From Seleniivibrio sp. (GTDB lineage: Bacteria > Chrysiogenota > Deferribacteres > Deferribacterales > Geovibrionaceae): a stretch of DNA of 64,000 nt. Of this stretch, positions 44,191-52,496 are shown piece after piece. Location: contig NZ_JAJOIL010000021.1 of assembly GCF_021209385.1 (NCBI RefSeq), forward strand, positions 1-64,000, written 5' to 3'. The position numbers and the translations under genes were made by a program. How positions within the stretch are numbered: the first letter of the stretch is position 1; the number at the start of each line of letters is the position of its first letter. The notes below the pieces were generated by a model. It made no database searches, was not told the DNA's origin, and saw only the letters and a program-made list of their open reading frames with translations.

Positions 44191-44592
44191 ATGATGAACA
44201 AAAAGATGATTCCGGTGTTTATTGTGTTCATAGTCGCCATGGTTCTTGTCAGCACATGGCCCTATGTAGTTGAATCCAGAATGCCAGTGAACCGCTTTAT
44301 CTCCCAGCAGAAAAAATCCGGTATGATACCTGTCGTGCAGTTTGTAACGGACGATGCACAGGCTAAATCCGCACAGGAGGCCGCAGATATATTCAACCGG
44401 AAAGCCCCCACAAAGGTTGTGCTTAAGGCTTTTGATCTCAATGAGAACATGAAATCCGCAGAAGGATACAACATGGGAGCATCCGCCGGATATGTTATCG
44501 TGGATGCCGACGGCAATGTCGGTGCGCAGAACTATGGAATTATCACAGCCGACGCACTTACAGAGATAATTGCAGGAGTTCATACACACTGA
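44191..44592 (+). CDS. Membrane-anchored thioredoxin-fold protein without CxxC
   Basis: 133 residues from the ATG at 44191 (CGGAGAG upstream). N-terminal uncleaved anchor or signal (about 5-25), then a domain of thioredoxin-like pattern: IPVVQFVTDDAQAKSAQEAADIFNR, VVLKAFDLNENM, GYVIVDADGNV and a final helix. The position of the CxxC is occupied by 'TDDAQA', so no redox chemistry is expected. No close family recognised. Divergent from citC and ended by a strong terminator. Confidence 0.65.
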   Translation: MMNKKMIPVFIVFIVAMVLVSTWPYVVESRMPVNRFISQQKKSGMIPVVQFVTDDAQAKSAQEAADIFNRKAPTKVVLKAFDLNENMKSAEGYNMGASAGYVIVDADGNVGAQNYGIITADALTEIIAGVHTH

Positions 44593-44603
44593 TTGTAATA
44601 AAG

Positions 44604-44647
44604 CGGACAGAGATTTTTTCATCTCTGTCCGTACTTGTTATTTTTTC
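44604..44647 (+). terminator. Intrinsic terminator of the thioredoxin-like gene
   Basis: CGGACAGAGAT / ATCTCTGTCCG, six-base loop, followed by a T-rich tract. Confidence 0.85.
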
Positions 44648-44773
44648 GTGATTACATATTTAATTTTTCTATTTCGTTTACAGTACGTTCTAAACGTAAT
44701 CGTTGTTTTCCCGTTTTTTGATAAAAAATACCTCTTGACCCTTTAGTTATTGTAAATTAAAAAAATATCAGAG

Positions 44774-44805
44774 AGCGTTATATATGCAACAATATAACGC
44801 TTTTC
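44774..44805 (+). terminator. Stem-loop with short T tail
   Basis: AGCGTTATAT / ATATAACGCT with an eight-base loop, followed by TTTTC. It is not linked to a gene immediately upstream. Confidence 0.45.
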
Positions 44806-44861
44806 AGACAGCTAGACATAAAAAACCAAAGATCAGGGACCTCTTGGTTATCGTTGGATGC

Positions 44862-44914
44862 GGGAGTTTACTATGCAGTGTATGGGGTACATCTGCATGG
44901 CGAACTCCCTTTTT
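44862..44914 (+). ncRNA. Nested hairpin RNA with terminator tail upstream of HD-GYP gene
   Basis: Three coaxial paired segments: GGGAGTT/AACTCCC (44862-44868 with 44903-44909), ATGCAG/CTGCAT (44873-44878 with 44893-44898) and TGTA/TACA closing a TGGG-type loop; two four-base internal loops (TACT, GGCG) face each other. Five T follow. It may be the end of a small RNA or an attenuator in the HD-GYP leader. It does not match the c-di-GMP riboswitch consensus that I know. Confidence 0.5.
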
Positions 44915-44992
44915 CCGTTCATTATGTTTATTTATTATGTTTCTGAAAATATTATGCTAAAATATGTGAAGTTTGAATAGATGCAGGTTTAT

Positions 44993-47341
44993 ATGAAAAA
45001 ATATACCTTCACATTCAGTATCCTCTCTCTTTTCGCCGGACTTACCCTGATTCTTTCGCTGTTTCTTATGGGCAACTTTTTTCTCAGAGGGATGAAGCAG
45101 GCGTATGAGATAACCGAAGACAAGATCAACGAGTCAAACAGAAACATCACTCTGGCGATGGCGGAAAGTTTGCAGTCAGTTTCCACCGACCTTTCAATAT
45201 TGCTGACAGTCGGCTCGGAAAAAACTTTTACAGAGAACAGGGATATTCTGCTTAAAATTCTATGGGAACAGATGAGGGACGGCAGCCATATATCAAGTAT
45301 CTTTATCGCGGATGATGAAGGCAGTTTTTTGCAGGCAAGACGCTCCCCGAAGCTCGCCGTGCGCGTAATTGACCGCACCGGAGAAAAGCCTCAGGATGTC
45401 TATTATTATAAAGACTCCGGATATGCTACCGTTTCGGAAGAGGCGGTTGCGGCAGAATATGACCCAAGAACGAGGCAGTGGTACGAAGCTGCCGGAAAAA
45501 CAATAAGCTGGTCAGACCCGTATGTCTTCGCTTCCACAAGTAAACTGGGGATAACTCTTTCTGTCGCCTCATACAGTGAAAACGGGAAAAAGACAAGGGT
45601 TGCGGCGGCAGATTTTTCTCTGGGTTCTCTTTCTTCACTGCTTAAAGAGAAAGCAGACAGTATCAACGGAGATATTGTTCTTTTCTCAAAAGATGCGGAT
45701 GTCATAGCAGCCTCTTTTGATATTGCCGGAATGAACGACAGAAAAGAGGTAATCAAGCTTAACAGCCTGAACAATCCGGTGTATTCCGCTGCATTTGACT
45801 CAATTGCTGACGGCATACTCACAGGAAGCGAAAAAGGCGGCGGTCAGACCTATGAATATTTTGTGGAAAAACTTCCGTCGTATATCGGGAAAGAGTGGTA
45901 TATCGCATCTTTTGTTAAAAGGAGTGTTATTCTTGACGAGATAAAGGCAACGATGTTTACGACTCTGCTGATTTCAATTCTTATCATCGGGATAACATAT
46001 TTCCCCGTTCTTTATATACTTAAAAAGCTGTTCATTAACCCGATACACAGGTTAAAGCTTATGACAGATGCTGTTGCGGATAACAAGTATGACAGTGTTA
46101 AGCATATTACAACCGTTGTCAGCGAATTTTACAGCCTTTCAGATTCTATGGTAAATATGTCGGTTTCTATAAAAAGGCATGAACAGGCGGAAAGAGATCT
46201 TATCGACTCGTTCATAAAGATAATGGCAGGAGCTATCGATGCCAAATCCAGATATACCGGCGGACACTGTGAGAGAGTGCCGCAACTTGCCGTTATGATC
46301 GCTGAGACCATTAATGAAAAAGGAGGCGATCTTGCCGAGACACTTAATCTGCGCACGGAATCGGACTGGCGCGAATTTAAGATAGCTTCGTGGCTGCACG
46401 ATTGCGGAAAGGTGACAACTCCGGAATATGTCGTTGATAAAGCGACGAAACTGGAAACAATTTATAACAGAATACACGAGATACGCACCCGTTTTGAGGT
46501 GTTATACAGAGATGACATAATAGAATATTACGAAAAGCTGACAGAGTATCCTGAAAAAAGGCAGGAGCTTGAAGCTGAACTTACGGAGCGGCGGAAACAG
46601 CTTTACGATGATTTTGATTTTATAGCAAAATGCAATATAGGCGGGGAGTTTATGAGCGATGACGATATCCTCAAGCTTAACGCAATTGCACAGAGAACAT
46701 GGACGAGATATTTTTGCGATAGAAAAGGACTCAGCATTGCAGAGGAGCTGAGACTGAAAGATATCGAACAGGTTCCCGTTCCGGCAGAAGAGAAATTGCT
46801 GAGTGACAGAAAAGACCATCTGATACCAAGAGAAGGCACCATTGACAAAGATGAATACGAGAGTTTCGGGTTCAATGTGACAGTTCCCGAATATGCATAC
46901 AACATAGGAGAGCTTTATAACCTGTCCGTAAGGCGGGGAACTCTTACAGAAGAGGAACGCTACAAGATAAACGAACATATTATAATGACCATAAAGATGC
47001 TGACCGGAATAAAATTGCCGAGTGAGCTTGAACGTGTACCGGAATATGCAGGCGGGCATCACGAAACGATGATTGGAAACGGTTATCCGAGAGGGCTTAA
47101 ATCGGATGAGATTCCGATTCCTGCGAAAATAATTGCAGTTGCGGATATTTTTGAAGCTCTGACAGCTTCCGACAGACCGTACAAAAAAGCGAAAACACTT
47201 TCAGAGTCGCTGAAGATAATGGAATTTATGAAAAAAGACGGACATATTGACAAAGATGTGTACGAAATCTTCATCAGAGAAAAAGTATACATGCGGTATG
47301 CGGAGAAGTTCCTGAGCAAAAGCCAGATTGACGAAACCTGA
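44993..47341 (+). CDS. Membrane HD-GYP protein (dCache-HAMP-HD-GYP) with large insertion
   Basis: About 782 residues. Helix about 8-30, periplasmic double-Cache sensor (YDPRTRQWYEAAGKTI, SKLGITLSVASY), second helix about 320-345, HAMP, then an HD-GYP phosphodiesterase domain expected to hydrolyse cyclic di-GMP. Catalytic residues: RYTGGHCERV, WLHDCGKVTTPEYVVDKATK, INEHI, AGGHHETMIGNGYPRGL (GYP loop) and VADIFEALTASDRPYK. About 155 residues are inserted between the HD box and the INEHI helix, where canonical domains have almost none. An ATG at 44981 is an alternative start. Confidence 0.9.
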   Translation: MKKYTFTFSILSLFAGLTLILSLFLMGNFFLRGMKQAYEITEDKINESNRNITLAMAESLQSVSTDLSILLTVGSEKTFTENRDILLKILWEQMRDGSHISSIFIADDEGSFLQARRSPKLAVRVIDRTGEKPQDVYYYKDSGYATVSEEAVAAEYDPRTRQWYEAAGKTISWSDPYVFASTSKLGITLSVASYSENGKKTRVAAADFSLGSLSSLLKEKADSINGDIVLFSKDADVIAASFDIAGMNDRKEVIKLNSLNNPVYSAAFDSIADGILTGSEKGGGQTYEYFVEKLPSYIGKEWYIASFVKRSVILDEIKATMFTTLLISILIIGITYFPVLYILKKLFINPIHRLKLMTDAVADNKYDSVKHITTVVSEFYSLSDSMVNMSVSIKRHEQAERDLIDSFIKIMAGAIDAKSRYTGGHCERVPQLAVMIAETINEKGGDLAETLNLRTESDWREFKIASWLHDCGKVTTPEYVVDKATKLETIYNRIHEIRTRFEVLYRDDIIEYYEKLTEYPEKRQELEAELTERRKQLYDDFDFIAKCNIGGEFMSDDDILKLNAIAQRTWTRYFCDRKGLSIAEELRLKDIEQVPVPAEEKLLSDRKDHLIPREGTIDKDEYESFGFNVTVPEYAYNIGELYNLSVRRGTLTEEERYKINEHIIMTIKMLTGIKLPSELERVPEYAGGHHETMIGNGYPRGLKSDEIPIPAKIIAVADIFEALTASDRPYKKAKTLSESLKIMEFMKKDGHIDKDVYEIFIREKVYMRYAEKFLSKSQIDET

Positions 47342-47382
47342 GAGCGGGGTTAATATGGCGGAGCGATCAATGAAGGTAGTTT

Positions 47383-47815
47383 ATGATAAGAAAAAAAAGT
47401 TTTTGCTCTGATGCTGCTTCCCGCTCTGTCATTTGCAGCGACACCTGTCGGTCTCTGGAAAACGATTGATGACAAAACAGGCAAAGAGAAGTCCCTTGTA
47501 AGAATAACTGAAAACGGAGGGGTTCTCAGCGGCAGCATAGAGAAACTGCTCGACCCCAATGTTAAGAAAGACGCCCTCTGCGGGGCTTGCAGCGATGACA
47601 GAAAAGGCAAACCCATTGCCGGACTGAATATAATACGCGGACTTAAACAAAGCGGCGGTGAAAGCGACGTCTGGGAAGGTGGAAATATACTGGACCCTAA
47701 AAACGGGAAAGTGTACAAGGCGCGCATAAAAGTGATCGAGGGTGGTAAAAAACTGGAACTGAGGGGATATCTCGGACCTTTTTACCGTACTCAGGTATGG
47801 CAGAAGGCCGACTGA
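47383..47815 (+). CDS. DUF2147 periplasmic protein, apparent frameshift in signal peptide
   Basis: The DUF2147 core is intact: TPVGLWKTIDDKTGKEKSLV, GSIEKLLDP, DALCGACSDDRKGKPIAGL, and YLGPFYRTQVWQK. The longest uninterrupted frame starts at 47411 with a truncated hydrophobic stretch. An ATG at 47383 with AAGGTAG upstream would encode a proper signal peptide (MIRKK, then FALMLLPALSFA), but it is one base out of frame. The fault is in a run of eight A (47391-47398); seven A restores one frame. Sequencing error, phase variation or slippage are all possible. Role unknown; family members are exported. Confidence 0.78.
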
Positions 47816-47824
47816 GGTAGTGTT

Positions 47825-48322
47825 ATGCAGTTTTCCGTGGGAGTTGAATATGCTTTGCACTGTCTCTGCTTCATAGGGCGCGAAAGACCCGTCGGTGTGA
47901 AAGAACTTGCCGCATATCAGGGTGTCTCCGAAACTTATCTTTCAAAAATGCTGACAAAATTGCGTAAATCAGGCATTGTGCGGTCAATTCCCGGGGTTAA
48001 CGGCGGCTATGAGCTTACCCGCGCTCCTGAAGAGATAACATTCTGGGATGTTGTTCAGGCTATTGAGGGGGAAACACCTCTGTTTCAGTGCTGTGAGATA
48101 CGCCAGCACAGTGCTATAGTCGATAAGAACAATCTGCCCGATGCCTATTGCAAGAAGCCGTGCATCATAAAGACTGTTATGCTGGAGGCGGAAGACAAGA
48201 TGCGTGACTATCTGCGCTCAAAAACAATAGGATGGCTGAATGATGAACGGCATAAAAAGCTTGATCCTAAACAGATAAAAGATACAGAAGAATGGTTCAG
48301 AAACAGGAAGACCTCCCGTTGA
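47825..48322 (+). CDS. Rrf2-family transcriptional regulator
   Basis: 165 residues. Winged helix with MQFSVGVEYALHCLCFIG, YLSKMLTKLRKSGIVRSIPG and NGGYELTRAPEEIT, the Rrf2 DNA-binding pattern. Cysteines in FQCCEIR, AYCKKPC could bind an Fe-S cluster as in IscR/NsrR, although the spacing is not identical. It starts ten bases after the DUF2147 gene. Its stop codon lies in the loop of a perfect 10-bp hairpin (48309-48332). Confidence 0.88.
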   Translation: MQFSVGVEYALHCLCFIGRERPVGVKELAAYQGVSETYLSKMLTKLRKSGIVRSIPGVNGGYELTRAPEEITFWDVVQAIEGETPLFQCCEIRQHSAIVDKNNLPDAYCKKPCIIKTVMLEAEDKMRDYLRSKTIGWLNDERHKKLDPKQIKDTEEWFRNRKTSR

Positions 48323-48332
48323 CGGGAGGTCT
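48309..48332 (+). terminator. Perfect hairpin enclosing the rrf2-type stop codon
   Basis: AGACCTCCCG / CGGGAGGTCT, ten perfect pairs around TTGA, whose TGA is the stop codon of the upstream gene. No T tract follows, so it may act as an mRNA 3' stabiliser or weak terminator. Confidence 0.55.
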
Positions 48333-48361
48333 CAGGACTTAGGACAAAAGTATATAAATAC

Positions 48362-48474
48362 GAGATCGCGTCGTCATTTCATTCCTCGCGAAGACGAAAC
48401 CCGTCTCTGCAGGGAGTTTGCGACACTAGCCGCAGGCTGAACGAGCGGCTTGCCGTGAGCAAAAGCAGTCTCAT
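48362..48474. repeat. Dispersed palindromic repeat, copy B
   Basis: GAGATCGCGTCGTC and CCTCGCGAAGACGAAACCCG on one side, GTCTCTGCAGGGA to GCAGTCTCATT on the other: two imperfectly complementary arms around a spacer, as in copies C and D. It fills most of the gap between the Rrf2 gene and the flavin-barrel gene (48323-48527). Confidence 0.6.
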
Positions 48475-48527
48475 TGTTTTAATAGTTTGGCAACAACCTG
48501 ACCTCTAACTGCCGCAAGGTACCTTTT

Positions 48528-48899
48528 TTATACAGTCTGCTTGACCAGTTCAGGTGTTATCTCCAGCACCTTACGCTGAAACGGGTATTTTGCCTGCATC
48601 ATTTCATATTCGGCACCTTCCGACACGAGCTTTGCCGTACCCTCAATCCTGAATCCGGTTCCCATGCCGAAAAGCCCCTGGATGTTTTTGCTTCCGAGCG
48701 TCACTTTCACCCTGCTGTTCACTGCAAGGTCGCCCTCCGTGCTTGTCATCCCCGCCGCGGGAATAAGAAGTCTGCCGTCGTCTGTCAGCACAACGTATGA
48801 GTTCCACGTGTTTACAACGTTTGCCTCGCCTCTGCCCCATGTGACTATGGAGACTACTCCTTCGTTACTTAAAACCTCTTTAAATGTTTCGCTTATCAT
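48528..48899 (-). CDS. Pyridoxamine 5'-phosphate oxidase-like flavin-barrel protein
   Basis: 123 residues, a split-barrel fold of the PNPOx-like superfamily: VSIVTWGRGEANVVNTWNSY, GRLLIPAAGMTSTEGDLAVN, KVTLGSK and a GTGFRIEGTAKLV strand pair. Such short members often bind FMN, F420 or haem, and the ligand cannot be told from sequence. Single gene, convergent with the Rrf2 gene across repeat copy B. Confidence 0.8.
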   Translation of the reverse strand: MISETFKEVLSNEGVVSIVTWGRGEANVVNTWNSYVVLTDDGRLLIPAAGMTSTEGDLAVNSRVKVTLGSKNIQGLFGMGTGFRIEGTAKLVSEGAEYEMMQAKYPFQRKVLEITPELVKQTV

Positions 48900-48984
48900 T
48901 ATTTCACCTATTAAGATATTGCAGATAGATATTATCTGCGTTTAAAGATAATAAAATACACATGAGCTGTCAACAGTAAAAAAA

Positions 48985-49419
48985 TCAGCAGTTAAGTCTG
49001 AGAAGCGGGTCGGATTTTTTAGCCATTTTTATGTTGAATCTGTCGGTATTTATCGTGAATCGTTCGTGTGTTCCTTTGCCTATCAGCTCTTTTTCGTCCC
49101 ATGCTTCCACTTCCCACAATGTCTTCTGTCCGTCCACTCCGGTGCATACGGCTTTTGCGCGCACCTTCATGCCGACAGGGGTTGCCGCGCAGTGGGTGAC
49201 GTTGACATTTATGCCTACGCTCTGTTCGCCTTCGTCAAGATGCGGAGCCAGCGCCTCCATGCAAGCCCATTCCAGAAAGCCAACCATATAGCCGGTCGCA
49301 AAAACCTTCGGCATGGTCGAGAAAAGTTTCGATTCGGGATAAAGATTCGGCACGGTCTTATTTTCATTCACAGTTAATTCAATTTCTGCGGTTGTTCCGA
49401 CTTTGATAGTGTCTTTCAT
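48985..49419 (-). CDS. Hotdog-fold thioesterase (FlK-like)
   Basis: 144 residues from the ATG at 49419 (CGGAGG upstream); a start 19 codons earlier lacks a site. Hotdog fold with ATGYMVGFLEWACMEAL helix, GINVNVTHCAATPVGMKVRA and WDEKELIGKGTHERFTINTDRF, as in the FlK/fluoroacetyl-CoA-thioesterase-like family of acyl-CoA thioesterases. Catalytic Thr/Glu/His candidates are present in the helix and the HxAxTP stretch. Its 250-base leader contains the strong Fur box at 49667-49685, though at a large distance. Confidence 0.8.
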   Translation of the reverse strand: MKDTIKVGTTAEIELTVNENKTVPNLYPESKLFSTMPKVFATGYMVGFLEWACMEALAPHLDEGEQSVGINVNVTHCAATPVGMKVRAKAVCTGVDGQKTLWEVEAWDEKELIGKGTHERFTINTDRFNIKMAKKSDPLLRLNC

Positions 49420-49710
49420 GGTTAACCTCCGTATGGCTGGTTTAACTAATATCGGAGTGAACGGATGCTGCTGCAAGTTTTAAGAAAAGGTTTGAGATAT
49501 ATTTAGAAAATCATATAATTACATTGTGGTCGGGGTACGGGCTTAAGGCATTCTGCGATGGTCTGAAATCGGAGATTTCGTCCAGTTAGCGTTGGGTTGA
49601 CAATCGTGGAAAATAGTGCCGAAAGCCCGCTCGGGCACCCCGTTAAAATGCCAAACGGGCAATATTGATAATGAATATCATTATCCGGCTGTGATTTCAA
49701 GCGGAAAAAT
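49420..49710 (-). other. Structured stretch below a strong Fur box, candidate small RNA
   Basis: No convincing protein: a 65-codon minus-strand frame at 49503-49700 has no ribosome site and no recognisable features. On the minus strand the region carries a GTGCC..GGCAC-type hairpin near 49617-49638 and GAAATC/GATTTC near 49565-49579. A Fur-regulated transcript starting near 49660 could be a small RNA or a long leader of the thioesterase gene. Confidence 0.4.
49667..49685. promoter_or_regulatory. Strong Fur box
   Basis: GATAATGAATATCATTATC matches 17 of 19 positions of the classical Fur consensus GATAATGATAATCATTATC and is a near-perfect palindrome. It lies just past the end of the FeoA-like gene and 248 bases before the thioesterase start. 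Confidence 0.82.
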
Positions 49711-50397
49711 CTATTCGGCGTTTATTTTTTCAGCAGTGCTTTCCGATATAAACACCCGAAGCCCCTGTGCCGTGCATATGACCATGTCGGGATAGTCGTC
49801 CAGATGGACGGATTTACCCGTTTCGATACCCTCAAGGGTCAGCGGCGTGCCTTGCTGTATTCCGTTTACGGACATTACCTGTGCGTAGGTTTCCTGACTC
49901 AAAAGTTCATCGACTATGAAATCCCTGCTTTTCGATGCGAAGGAAAACTGTTTTCCGTCGCCCAGAATACATGCCGCGTGTGCTTCCGAAAGACGGCATC
50001 TGGTCTTGTGTCCCACTAGCGTGATATACTCCATATGTGGGAGTTTTCTCATCACCTGTATAGTGTCCCCGCCTTTTATGCCTAGTCTTGCCATATCTTT
50101 TGCCGCTGTTTTCGGTACAACAACTGTGAAATCTGTACCTGTTTCATGTTCATATATACTGCGCTTTTCGCCGGAAGGCGATTTATAGAAAAGGTGTCTC
50201 GCCAGCGAACCGCTCAATGCCTTCGTAACTTCTTTCACGGATATTTTCAGCGTTGCCAGTTCTATGTCACCTCTGCCTACCTTTGAAACTATGGTTCCGG
50301 CGAATATGCCGTATGCGCCCAGCCTGCGGGCTAGTTCAGCGTCTTTCACGGATATCACTTTATAAAAGCCTCCGCTTTTTGCATCGGACAGTTTCAT
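49711..50397 (-). CDS. FeoA-like repeat protein at the end of the metal cluster
   Basis: 228 residues. The N-terminal 75 residues have the SH3-like FeoA pattern (GGFYKVISV, ARRLGAYGIFAGTIVSKVGRG). Weaker repeats of the 'LGIKGGDTIQVM' and 'GIQQGTPLTL' type follow near residues 110-125 and 175-190, suggesting two or three FeoA-like modules. FeoA normally assists the ferrous iron transporter FeoB, which is absent here. The ATG overlaps the stop of the first P-type ATPase gene by four bases, so the two are co-translated and the metal is probably iron. Last gene of the cluster. Confidence 0.7.
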   Translation of the reverse strand: MKLSDAKSGGFYKVISVKDAELARRLGAYGIFAGTIVSKVGRGDIELATLKISVKEVTKALSGSLARHLFYKSPSGEKRSIYEHETGTDFTVVVPKTAAKDMARLGIKGGDTIQVMRKLPHMEYITLVGHKTRCRLSEAHAACILGDGKQFSFASKSRDFIVDELLSQETYAQVMSVNGIQQGTPLTLEGIETGKSVHLDDYPDMVICTAQGLRVFISESTAEKINAE

Positions 50398-52496
50398 TTC
50401 GTTCTCCCGCTCTGAGAAAGGCTCAGAGCATAAAGCAGTGTTCCAAGAGTGGTTCCGTTGTGCATAACGGCAGATTGCAGAGGGCTGATGCGCCCCATGA
50501 CGGACAAAAGCACCGTAATTGTGTTGATGCCGATGTTTGCAACGGATACCCTTTTTATGACCTTCATGGTGCGTTCCGCTGTGATGCGCGCTGTGAGTAT
50601 GCCGCGCAGGTCGTTGCGCAGAAGGATAACGTCGGATGTTTCCCGCGCAAGGTCTGCTCCTTCGGGCATGCTGATGCCGACGTGAGCGGAGAGCAGAGCC
50701 GGAGCGTCGTTCACCCCGTCGCCTACGAAGGCTATTCTTCTCCCTTCCGCTTTGAACTTGTTCACGACGTCCAGTTTGTCTTCAGGCTTCATCTCAAAAT
50801 ATACTTCTTTGATGCCAAGTTCTTTGGCTATGTGATTCGCCGTGTCCCTGTGGTCGCCGGTAAGCATCACAACTCGGTCGATGCCGCGCTTTTTCAGATC
50901 TTTTATGACCTGCGAGGATTCGTTTCTCGGCACGTCTTTAAGGGCTATTATGCCAGACAGTACACCGTCGCATGCCACATACAGGATGCTTTTGCCTGTT
51001 TTTCGCAGTTTATCTGCAGTGTCGTCCGCCATTGAGCAGTCGATGTGTTCATCCTCGTGGATGAAGTGTCTGCTTCCCGCCAGAACGTGTTTTTTGCCGA
51101 CGTACGCCGAAACGCCGTGGGCTATGATGAAGTCCACCTCCCCTGTTTCCTCAAGGGGGATATTCCTTTTTTCCGCTTCTTTAACAACTGCCGCCGCTAT
51201 GGGGTGGCTGTAATGTTCTTCGGCACTGGCGGCGGTTCTCAGAATTTCCCGCTCGTCCATATCCGAAAAACTTAAGATATCCGACACCTCAAGGGTGCCT
51301 TTCGTCAGCGTCCCCGTCTTGTCGAATATTATAGTGTCGATCTTCGCCATGTTTTCAAGTGACTGCGCGCCCTTTATAAAGATGCCTTCGGATGCTGCGC
51401 AGTACATGCTGGATTTGATGGCTGTGGGTGTCACAAGTTTCAGAGCGCACGAATAATCCACGGAAAGCACCGATGATGCCCTGCGGAAATCGCGCGTCAG
51501 TAAAAGTGTGCCAAGCCCTATGCCGAAGGTTACGGGAACCATCCTGTCGGCAATTTTGAATGCCTGAACTTCCGTGTTTGAACGGTTTTTCAGTGAGTTG
51601 TTGATGAATTTTGCGATTCTGGCGGTTGTGGTTTCCGCACCCACCTTCCGCGCTTCGATGATGAGCTTTCCTTCCGCAACGACAGTTCCTGCGTATACTT
51701 CACTGTCGTATCCGGCGGTAACGGGGAGACTTTCCCCTGTGACAGACGCCTGATTGATAAGCCCTTCGCCGCTTTTTACTATACCGTCGACGGGTATCAT
51801 CTCCCCTGCGCCTATGATGACGTGGCTGCCCACAAGCACTTCACCGATTGGTACTTTTTTCTCGGTTTGTCCGTCAAGAATCCAGACGTATTCCACGTCG
51901 GGCTTTATGAGGCTTTTCAGCATCCTGTCTGATTTGTACTGGGTGGACGCTTCAAGATAGTGTCCGAGGTTCAGCAGAAACGTGATGGAACCCGCTGTAA
52001 AATAGTCTTTGCGCATAAGGAGCATGGATACCACTGCCGCATCCAGAACTTCAACTTTCAGACCATCGTTTACAAGTGTGTCTATCCCTTTCAGAAGAAC
52101 GGGAGCCGCGCCTGCGAATGTCAGCGGCGTACGGAACCACTGGGGCAGAACCAGCTTTGAAAGCCACATTGAACCGGCCCAGTAAACGTTTATGAGGTCG
52201 GGCGAATCCACAAGTTCCTCTTCTGCCTGAAAAACGGCATGGGAGAAGGTCTGCAGTGTGGAAAGGAGGGGTTCGGTCATCTCTCTGCCCTTTTCGTGTT
52301 CAACCACAAGGGTATTTGCGCGCTGATTGACGCGAACGGAGGTCACTCCGTTGATGCACTCCAGAGTGGATTCCAGCAGTGTACAGTCAAGGGCGGGGTT
52401 GCCTAGCACCCCCGCCTTAAGACGAATCCTGCTGTCAGTTTTGTGAGCGATGCTCACGCTTTCAAATCCCGTAGGATAATGTTTTTTCTTCGTCAT
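50394..52496 (-). CDS. P1B-type metal ATPase lacking CPC, FezB/P1B-6-like
   Basis: 700 residues. The N-terminal HMA-like domain (about 1-85) lacks the CxxC pair. Then membrane helices, actuator with SVTGESLPV, a membrane segment SVDYSCALKLVTPTA where copper and zinc pumps have CPC/CPH, phosphorylation site FDKTGTLTKG, the nucleotide-binding SHPIAAAV pair and GDGVNDAPAL hinge, and two final helices. The SCA-type motif is, to my knowledge, that of P1B-6 ATPases such as the ferrosome protein FezB. Substrate Fe2+ is inferred from that and the FeoA-like neighbour. It overlaps the genes on both sides by four bases. Confidence 0.85.
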   Translation of the reverse strand: MTKKKHYPTGFESVSIAHKTDSRIRLKAGVLGNPALDCTLLESTLECINGVTSVRVNQRANTLVVEHEKGREMTEPLLSTLQTFSHAVFQAEEELVDSPDLINVYWAGSMWLSKLVLPQWFRTPLTFAGAAPVLLKGIDTLVNDGLKVEVLDAAVVSMLLMRKDYFTAGSITFLLNLGHYLEASTQYKSDRMLKSLIKPDVEYVWILDGQTEKKVPIGEVLVGSHVIIGAGEMIPVDGIVKSGEGLINQASVTGESLPVTAGYDSEVYAGTVVAEGKLIIEARKVGAETTTARIAKFINNSLKNRSNTEVQAFKIADRMVPVTFGIGLGTLLLTRDFRRASSVLSVDYSCALKLVTPTAIKSSMYCAASEGIFIKGAQSLENMAKIDTIIFDKTGTLTKGTLEVSDILSFSDMDEREILRTAASAEEHYSHPIAAAVVKEAEKRNIPLEETGEVDFIIAHGVSAYVGKKHVLAGSRHFIHEDEHIDCSMADDTADKLRKTGKSILYVACDGVLSGIIALKDVPRNESSQVIKDLKKRGIDRVVMLTGDHRDTANHIAKELGIKEVYFEMKPEDKLDVVNKFKAEGRRIAFVGDGVNDAPALLSAHVGISMPEGADLARETSDVILLRNDLRGILTARITAERTMKVIKRVSVANIGINTITVLLSVMGRISPLQSAVMHNGTTLGTLLYALSLSQSGRTK

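Larger units (their letters stand above)
44593..44992 (+). other. Hairpin-rich intergenic stretch before the HD-GYP gene
   Basis: No protein gene. It holds a terminator for the preceding gene (44604-44647), a second stem-loop with a short T tail (44774-44805), a minus-strand-type hairpin near 44822-44850 (CCAAGA/TCTTTGG plus T6), and a long nested hairpin with a T5 tail (44862-44914). The density of structures suggests a leader RNA or small RNA. Confidence 0.55.

Noticed and set aside
44104-44622. A 172-codon minus-strand frame
   Set aside because: Antisense shadow of the thioredoxin-like gene and overlaps its terminator.
49503-49700. A 65-codon minus-strand frame below the Fur box
   Set aside because: No ribosome site, no recognisable motif and composition unlike neighbouring genes; treated as possible non-coding RNA.
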